NCBI GenBank assembly: GCA_045600005.1
Contig: JAZRXB010000019.1
Span: forward strand, 1-9,740
Origin: Flemingiibacterium sp045600005
Lineage (GTDB): Bacteria > Bacillota > Clostridia > Oscillospirales > CAG-272
DNA length: 9,740 bases
Direction of reading: 5' to 3'
This document shows positions 6,494 to 9,740 of this stretch, piece after piece. The notes below the pieces were generated by a model that made no database searches, had not been told where the DNA came from, and saw only the letters and a program-made list of their open reading frames with translations. The position numbers and the translations under genes are program-made. How positions within the stretch are numbered: the first letter of the stretch is position 1; the number at the start of each line of letters is the position of its first letter.

Positions 6494-6853
6494 ATGGAAA
6501 AGATTTTATCCTACGAAACTCTGTTCATCGTTGATGCACAGCGCAGCGAGGACGACATCAAGGCTCTCGTGGCAAAGTTCACGGACCTGATCGCCGCAAA
6601 CGGTACCATCGAATCGGTCAACGAATGGGGCAAGCGCAGACTTGCATACCCGATCAACGACCTCACCGAAGGCTACTACGTTCTTGTCAACTTCAAGAGC
6701 GTGTCCTCTCTCCCGCTCGAACTGGAGCGTGTCTTCGGCATCACTGACGGTATTCTTCGTTCCATCGTCATCAAGCACGACGAGAAGAAGACTTCCGCAA
6801 AGCCTGTCGAGGCTCCCGCAGCAGAGGAAGCTCCCGCTTCCGATGACGAATAA
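6494..6853 (+). CDS. rpsF: 30S ribosomal protein S6 (119 aa)
   Basis: S6 is a component of the small-subunit platform, where it binds 16S rRNA as a heterodimer with S18. Seen: the N-terminal YETLFIVDA strand (residues 7-15), the family signature around WGKRRLAYPI (45-54) and the LERVFGITDGILRSIVIK end of the ferredoxin-like fold (~77-94). After about residue 97 there is a low-complexity Ala/Pro/Glu tail ending in acidic residues, a common variable feature of S6. The ATG at 6494 has GAGGAGGTG centred ~11 bases upstream. First gene of the rpsF-ssb-rpsR operon, followed by ssb after a 29-base gap. Confidence 0.98.
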   Translation: MEKILSYETLFIVDAQRSEDDIKALVAKFTDLIAANGTIESVNEWGKRRLAYPINDLTEGYYVLVNFKSVSSLPLELERVFGITDGILRSIVIKHDEKKTSAKPVEAPAAEEAPASDDE

Positions 6854-6882
6854 TCACGTCTGACTCCCGGAGGATAACGGCA

Positions 6883-7413
6883 ATGGCAAATTTTAACCTG
6901 AACAAAGTAATTCTCGGCGGTCGTCTGACGGCTGCTCCCGAACTCAAGCAGACCCCGTCCGGCGTGATGGTCACGTCCTTCTCGATCGCGGTCAACCGCC
7001 GCTTCCAGTCGAAGGGGGAAGACGGTCAGACTGCCAATCAGGCTGACTTTATCAACGTCACCGCTTGGCGTCAAACGGCGGAATTCGTCTGCAAGTACTT
7101 CCGTAAGGGTTCGTCCATCTGCATTGTCGGCTCCATCCAGACCCGCTCCTGGACCGACCAGCAGGGCGCGAAACGCTATGCGACCGAAGTCGTGGCGGAT
7201 GAAGCCTACTTCGTCGACGCCAAGGGCGAAAACACGGGTTTCAATCAGGGTTATTCGCAGCCGGGCGCGCAGCCTTATATGCCGTCCGCCTACACCGAGC
7301 CCCAGTATTCAACGCCGGCAGCAGCTCCTGCTCCCCAGCAGCCTGCCGCTCCTCAGACGGGCGCCGCTCCTCAGTTTGAAGTACTGAACGAGGATGACGA
7401 GCTGCCCTTCTGA
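6883..7413 (+). CDS. ssb: Single-stranded DNA-binding protein (176 aa)
   Basis: SSB coats single-stranded DNA in replication, repair and recombination and recruits partner proteins through its C-terminal tip. Seen: an OB fold at residues ~1-112 beginning NLNKVILGGRLTAAPEL, with FINVTAWRQTAEFVCKYFRKG and GSIQTRSWTDQQGAKRYATEVVAD. A disordered Gln/Pro/Ala/Tyr-rich linker runs from ~120 to 163, and the acidic tip EDDELPF is intact. The length is normal for Firmicutes. The ATG at 6883 has GGAGG at 6869-6873. The position between rpsF and rpsR is the conserved Firmicutes order, so this is the main chromosomal SSB rather than an element-borne copy. Confidence 0.98.
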   Translation: MANFNLNKVILGGRLTAAPELKQTPSGVMVTSFSIAVNRRFQSKGEDGQTANQADFINVTAWRQTAEFVCKYFRKGSSICIVGSIQTRSWTDQQGAKRYATEVVADEAYFVDAKGENTGFNQGYSQPGAQPYMPSAYTEPQYSTPAAAPAPQQPAAPQTGAAPQFEVLNEDDELPF

Positions 7414-7442
7414 ACCAAATTTGTAACAGGAGGTTTCTTAAA

Positions 7443-7706
7443 ATGGATAAGGAAAGAACCGAAAGAGACGCTTCCAAGCCGTACCGCACCGGTATGCGCA
7501 GAAAGAAGAAGGTCTGCCAGTTCTGCGCCGACAAGATCGACGAGATCGATTACAAGGACGTCGCAAGACTGAGAAAGTGCATCAGCGAGCGCGCGAAGAT
7601 TCTTCCCAGAAGAATTTCCGGTACCTGCGCAAAGCATCAGCGTCAGCTGACCATCGCCATCAAGCGTTCCCGCCATGTAGCGCTTCTGCCCTACATCAGC
7701 GACTGA
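7443..7706 (+). CDS. rpsR: 30S ribosomal protein S18, zinc-binding form (87 aa)
   Basis: S18 pairs with S6 on the platform of the 30S subunit. Seen: a basic N-terminus, KKKVCQFC with Cys25 and Cys28, IDEIDYKDVARL, the conserved GTCAKHQRQL (60-69) with Cys62 and His65, and IKRSRHVALLPY at the end. The Cys/Cys and Cys/His pairs make this the C+ (zinc-ribbon) version of S18; many bacteria also have a Cys-less version. AGGAGG at 7428-7433 precedes the ATG at 7443. Last gene of the operon, ending 5 bases before the terminator palindrome. Confidence 0.98.
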   Translation: MDKERTERDASKPYRTGMRRKKKVCQFCADKIDEIDYKDVARLRKCISERAKILPRRISGTCAKHQRQLTIAIKRSRHVALLPYISD

Positions 7707-7710
7707 ACCG

Positions 7711-7748
7711 CATGAAAAAAACGCCGCTCACGCGGCGTTTTTTTCATG
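7711..7748. terminator. Bidirectional terminator with 17-bp arms, rpsR / M50 protease
   Basis: A perfect inverted repeat (7711-7727 and 7732-7748) has a GC-rich core ACGCCGC/GCGGCGT, a 4-base loop, seven A on the left and seven T on the right, so it works as an intrinsic terminator on both strands. It terminates rpsF-ssb-rpsR and the convergent M50 protease gene. The last codons of the protease gene lie in the right arm and its TGA (7730-7728) lies in the loop. Confidence 0.95.
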
Positions 7749-8345
7749 TCCCCACCCGCCGAGCTCAGCGAACAGTCCGGCGCAGAAAAGAAACAGCGTC
7801 AGACTGCCGTCCGACACCAGCAACAGCTTCACCGCGCCGACCCACAGAAAAAACAGGATCAGCCCGGACAGAACCGTCATCACCCTTCCGGCGTGTGCCG
7901 GGCAGAACCGTTCAAGCAGCGCTTCGAGCGCACAACCGCCATCAAGCGTCCGGATCGGGAGAAGATTCAGCGCCGCCAGCAGAAAAGACGCCGACGCAAA
8001 CACCTTTGCCGTTCTCCACGGCAGACAGAGCGCCGCCGCGCCGGCCGCCAGATTCGCCGCCGCGCCCGCATACCAGACGATCAGCCGCCTTCCCAGACCG
8101 ACCCCTTCCGTCGAACAGCGGATCTCCGCGCCGAATATACTCAGAGCGGTCTCCCGCGCCGAAACGCCGCAGAGTTTCATCGCCAGCAGATGCCCGCTCT
8201 CGTGGATCAGCGCCGCCGCCAGCGGCAGAAGCGCTTCCGAATCCGCTGCCGCCGACAGCCAGACCGGTAAGAGGATCAGTACCGACACGCCGACGCGGAA
8301 TCTTCTCCCCGGTTTGCCGCCGTCCACGGTATTTCTGACGCACAT
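7728..8345 (-). CDS. M50 family (site-2) intramembrane metalloprotease (205 aa)
   Basis: A membrane-embedded zinc protease that cuts membrane-spanning substrates; SpoIVFB, which activates sigma-K in sporulating bacilli, is a member. Seen: the zinc motif HESGH (His48, Glu49, His52) in a hydrophobic helix, and the second motif NLLPIRTLDGG (127-137) with Asp135 as third zinc ligand. About six hydrophobic segments lie at ~17-35, 38-58, 87-108, 115-130, 155-176 and 181-195. There is no PDZ or CBS domain, so it resembles the bare SpoIVFB-like core. The ATG at 8345 is chosen, with GGAG 12 bases upstream; a GTG at 8417 would add 24 Arg/Cys-rich residues and overlap the upstream gene by 38 bases. It is 34 bases downstream of a small membrane protein gene on the same strand, and is very likely co-transcribed with it. 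Substrate unknown; a role in sporulation is only inference. Confidence 0.87.
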   Translation of the reverse strand: MCVRNTVDGGKPGRRFRVGVSVLILLPVWLSAAADSEALLPLAAALIHESGHLLAMKLCGVSARETALSIFGAEIRCSTEGVGLGRRLIVWYAGAAANLAAGAAALCLPWRTAKVFASASFLLAALNLLPIRTLDGGCALEALLERFCPAHAGRVMTVLSGLILFFLWVGAVKLLLVSDGSLTLFLFCAGLFAELGGWGHEKNAA

Positions 8346-8379
8346 CGTGCGGTGTTTCTCCGTGACGCAGCAGAACCGT

Positions 8380-8769
8380 TCACTCCTCCGGTCGGACAAG
8401 CGGCGGCAGAAGCGCACTCACGCTGTGCGAAGCGAACACGCCGGCGACCGCCTCCCCTTCGTCGGGAGCCTCTGCCGACACGGCTGACGCGCCGTCCGGT
8501 TCCCGGTCCAGATGAGCCGCCGCCGCTTCGCTGAGCAGTCCGATCGGCGCGATCACAGCGAGCGAGGACGGCTCCCCGGTCTGTGCGGTTTGCGCAGTCT
8601 GAACGGTTTGTGCGGTCTGCGCATATATAGCCAGCTCGGTCATCGACCGGGTATAGTCGCCTCCCGCCGTGTTTTTCAGATTGCAGAACAGCACCGTACC
8701 GGTCAGTCCGGTCAGCATGACGGTCAGAAGGACCGTATCGAGACGCGGACGGGACAGATGAAGCTTCAT
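8380..8769 (-). CDS. Small single-pass membrane protein of unknown function (129 aa)
   Basis: I do not recognise this family. Seen: a short basic N-terminus (MKLHLSRPR), one hydrophobic helix at ~12-29 (VLLTVMLTGLTGTVLF) that could be a signal anchor, then an outside-facing region. Residues ~50-64 are five Ala/Val-Gln-Thr triplets. They are followed by SLAVIAPIGLLSEAAAAHL and an acidic, Ala/Glu-rich part, ending LLPPLVRPEE. The ATG at 8769 is preferred over a TTG two codons upstream because AAAGGAAGG lies ~8 bases before it. The codon use matches neighbouring chromosomal genes. It directly precedes the M50 protease gene, so it could be a partner, regulator or substrate of the protease; nothing in its sequence proves this. 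It has no recognisable likeness to SpoIVFA or BofA. Confidence 0.7.
   Translation of the reverse strand: MKLHLSRPRLDTVLLTVMLTGLTGTVLFCNLKNTAGGDYTRSMTELAIYAQTAQTVQTAQTAQTGEPSSLAVIAPIGLLSEAAAAHLDREPDGASAVSAEAPDEGEAVAGVFASHSVSALLPPLVRPEE
8579..8623 (-). repeat. Five 9-bp tandem repeats coding (Ala/Val-Gln-Thr)5
   Basis: Five consecutive 9-base units at 8579-8587, 8588-8596, 8597-8605, 8606-8614 and 8615-8623 encode Ala/Val-Gln-Thr triplets on the minus strand. Synonymous differences between the units show that they are not a very recent expansion. Confidence 0.85.
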
Positions 8770-8796
8770 AATCAAACCCTTCCTTTCGCTTTTCTG

Positions 8797-8810
8797 ACGC
8801 TATCTTATGC
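8797..8810 (-). promoter_or_regulatory. Possible -10 element upstream of the small membrane protein gene
   Basis: Read on the minus strand, the sequence GCATAAGATAG contains CATAAGATA, which fits the sporulation sigma-K -10 pattern CATAnnnTA and partly that of sigma-E. No convincing matching -35 is seen at 16-18 bases upstream, and no good sigma-A promoter is seen either. Position, 25-40 bases ahead of the ribosome binding site, is suitable. Weak evidence only. Confidence 0.25.
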
Positions 8811-8840
8811 GCCGGAAGGGTCCGGCAGACCGGAATGCGC

Positions 8841-8869
8841 AAAAAAGGACCGGCGCGACGCGGCGCTCC
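8841..8869 (-). terminator. Possible terminator downstream of the serine recombinase
   Basis: On the minus strand a GC-rich imperfect stem-loop (8869-8847, with one G-G and one C-C mismatch) is followed directly by six T (8846-8841). It would stop recombinase-gene transcripts before the membrane protein/M50 genes. The mismatched stem makes it less certain than the other terminators here. Confidence 0.45.
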
Positions 8870-8896
8870 AATAAAACAGTATAAGATGTTTTCCCT

Positions 8897-8926
8897 GAAA
8901 CGGCATGGCCTCGGTCATGCCGTTTC
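8897..8926. repeat. Perfect 11-bp inverted repeat over the recombinase stop codon
   Basis: GAAACGGCATG (8897-8907) and its complement (8916-8926) flank an 8-base loop. The TGA of the recombinase gene (8917-8915) sits at the base of the loop. There is no T run on the minus side and only a short CCGTTTT on the plus side, so it is a weak terminator at best. It may instead protect the mRNA 3' end or be part of the element end. Confidence 0.7.
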
Positions 8927-9739
8927 ACCGTTTTGCAAGTCATAGAGTAATGATACAGGAAGTATACCGATGTAGTTGTAGCTGATCTCTACGTCCTGTA
9001 CCCGCTGTCCGCTGGATTTGTCCGGCGCATGAACGTACACAGCGTTCACCATGTCGTTCAGTATGGTCGGCGTCAGCTTTTCCAGATGCAGATACTTCTT
9101 TGCCGTGCGGATGAAATGGTCAACGTTCTCCGCCTGATCTTCCTGTCTTTCAATTTCTTTTTTCAGCAACTCGATCCTGTCCCGCAGTTCTGCCTGTTCC
9201 TTCTCATAATCGTCCGAGAGCATCTGAAACCTTGTCTCGCTCAGTTTTCCGTTCACCATATCCTCATAGATATGCTTGAACAGCCTGTCCAGTTCGGCAA
9301 GCCGGTTTTCTGATTTCTGCACCGTCCGTTTCTTGGATGCCAGCTCTTTCTTTGCTTCGTCGCTTTTCCTTGCGCCGAGCGCCCGTCGGAATGCGTCTTC
9401 ATGGTTGGCGACGCAGGAAATCACAAGCCGCATATTCTCCAGAGCACCTTTTTCCAACACGACTGCACGGATAAAGTGCGTTTCGCAGAATTCCGTTGTT
9501 CGCCGCCGTGAGGTGGAGCAGACAAAATGATCCTGCCGCGCTTCAAAGTTGTTGCTGGTGCAGTAGTACATCTTCGCCCCGCAGTCTGCACATCTGACTA
9601 TACCGGAGAACATATTGCTCTTGCCGGTTCTCGTGGGGCGGCGTTTGTTCTTGCGGATTTCCTGCACTTTGGCGAAGGTCTCCTCGTCAATGATGGCTTC
9701 GTGAGTGTTTGGGAAGATCACCCATTCTTCTTTGGGATT
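8915..9739 (-). CDS. Large serine recombinase, C-terminal part (5' end outside window)
   Basis: The last 274 residues of a large serine (resolvase-type) site-specific recombinase, of the kind that moves Tn4451/Tn5397-like elements. Seen: the end of the recombinase domain, EEWVIFPNTHEAIIDEETF. Then comes the zinc ribbon CADC (visible Cys50, Cys53), Cys74, and C-x2-H starting at Cys85. A long charged coiled coil spans visible residues ~122-204. A DUF4368-like end follows, FIRTAKKYLHLEKLTPTILN then VHAPDKSSGQR and ISYNYIGIL. The catalytic Ser domain would lie to the right of the window. The frame is intact to a natural TGA at 8917-8915. In related elements this gene lies at one end of the mobile element and excises/integrates a circle at a short crossover site, often a GA dinucleotide. 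The base composition is visibly less GC-rich than the chromosomal genes to the left, consistent with transfer. Confidence 0.92.
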   Translation of the reverse strand, partial: NPKEEWVIFPNTHEAIIDEETFAKVQEIRKNKRRPTRTGKSNMFSGIVRCADCGAKMYYCTSNNFEARQDHFVCSTSRRRTTEFCETHFIRAVVLEKGALENMRLVISCVANHEDAFRRALGARKSDEAKKELASKKRTVQKSENRLAELDRLFKHIYEDMVNGKLSETRFQMLSDDYEKEQAELRDRIELLKKEIERQEDQAENVDHFIRTAKKYLHLEKLTPTILNDMVNAVYVHAPDKSSGQRVQDVEISYNYIGILPVSLLYDLQNGETA

Positions 9740-9740
9740 A

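Larger units (their letters stand above)
8770..8914. other. Intergenic region probably containing the left boundary of an integrative element
   Basis: This stretch separates chromosomal-type genes (left) from the recombinase gene (right). It holds the possible terminator at 8841-8869, the hairpin at 8897-8926 and a CATAAGATA box, and no coding frame. Because large serine recombinase genes usually lie within a few hundred bases of an element end, the attachment junction is most likely here. No direct repeat can be verified without the other end. Confidence 0.35.

Noticed and set aside
7577..8338. Plus-strand open frame of 253 codons over rpsR and the M50 gene
   Set aside because: Crosses the terminator and gives a Pro/Arg/Ser-rich translation; overlaps two well-supported genes.
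7728..8417. GTG start at 8417 for the M50 protease
   Set aside because: Adds 24 Arg/Cys-rich residues overlapping the previous gene and has no clear ribosome binding site; kept as an alternative only.

Overview
The window reads as the chromosome of a moderately GC-rich, low-redundancy Firmicute, most likely a gut-type clostridium of the Oscillospiraceae/Christensenellales kind. The basis is the AGGAGG-type ribosome binding sites on nearly every gene, the DUF951 gene placed divergently from rpsF-ssb-rpsR (in Bacillus subtilis the DUF951 gene yyzM also lies close to these genes), a four-Cys/His S18, and clostridial-style YfhO, lipoprotein and large serine recombinase proteins. The taxonomic call is inference from gene content; no rRNA or tRNA gene is visible.

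Layout. Bases 1-341 (+) hold the 3' end of an SMP-30/gluconolactonase-like gene. It is followed by a non-coding strip (342-536) with a tandem array of 27-28 bp palindromic repeats and a strong bidirectional terminator. From 6160 down to 537 (-) runs a very compact four-gene operon: a DUF951 zinc-ribbon-like small protein, a 974-residue YfhO-type polytopic membrane protein, a cytoplasmic calcineurin-like metallophosphoesterase, and a secreted GH16 lipoprotein. Neighbouring genes overlap or nearly touch. Bases 6161-6493 are a divergent control region. It carries an extended -10 promoter for the operon on the minus strand, and a consensus promoter plus a structured leader for rpsF-ssb-rpsR on the plus strand. 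The leader is a good candidate for an S6:S18 autoregulatory element.

After rpsR, a 17-bp-arm palindrome acts as terminator for convergent genes. It also contains the 3' end of a minus-strand M50 (site-2) protease gene, whose stop codon lies in the hairpin loop. Upstream of the protease, and almost certainly co-transcribed with it, is a small single-pass membrane protein gene of unknown function with a short (Ala-Gln-Thr) repeat. The right edge (8915-9739, -) is the C-terminal part of a large serine recombinase with zinc ribbon, coiled coil and DUF4368-like end. This suggests that an integrative element begins in or just left of this gene.

How the parts fit. The plus-strand operon is core translation and replication. 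The leftward operon looks like a cell-surface glycan module: YfhO-type proteins are linked to glycosylation of wall or lipoteichoic polymers, and GH16 enzymes cleave beta-glucans/galactans outside the cell. The M50 protease with its small membrane neighbour is a candidate intramembrane-proteolysis pair. No fully convincing new system is seen; the best leads are the protease/small membrane protein pair, the overlapping YfhO-phosphoesterase-GH16 operon, and the palindromic repeat array.
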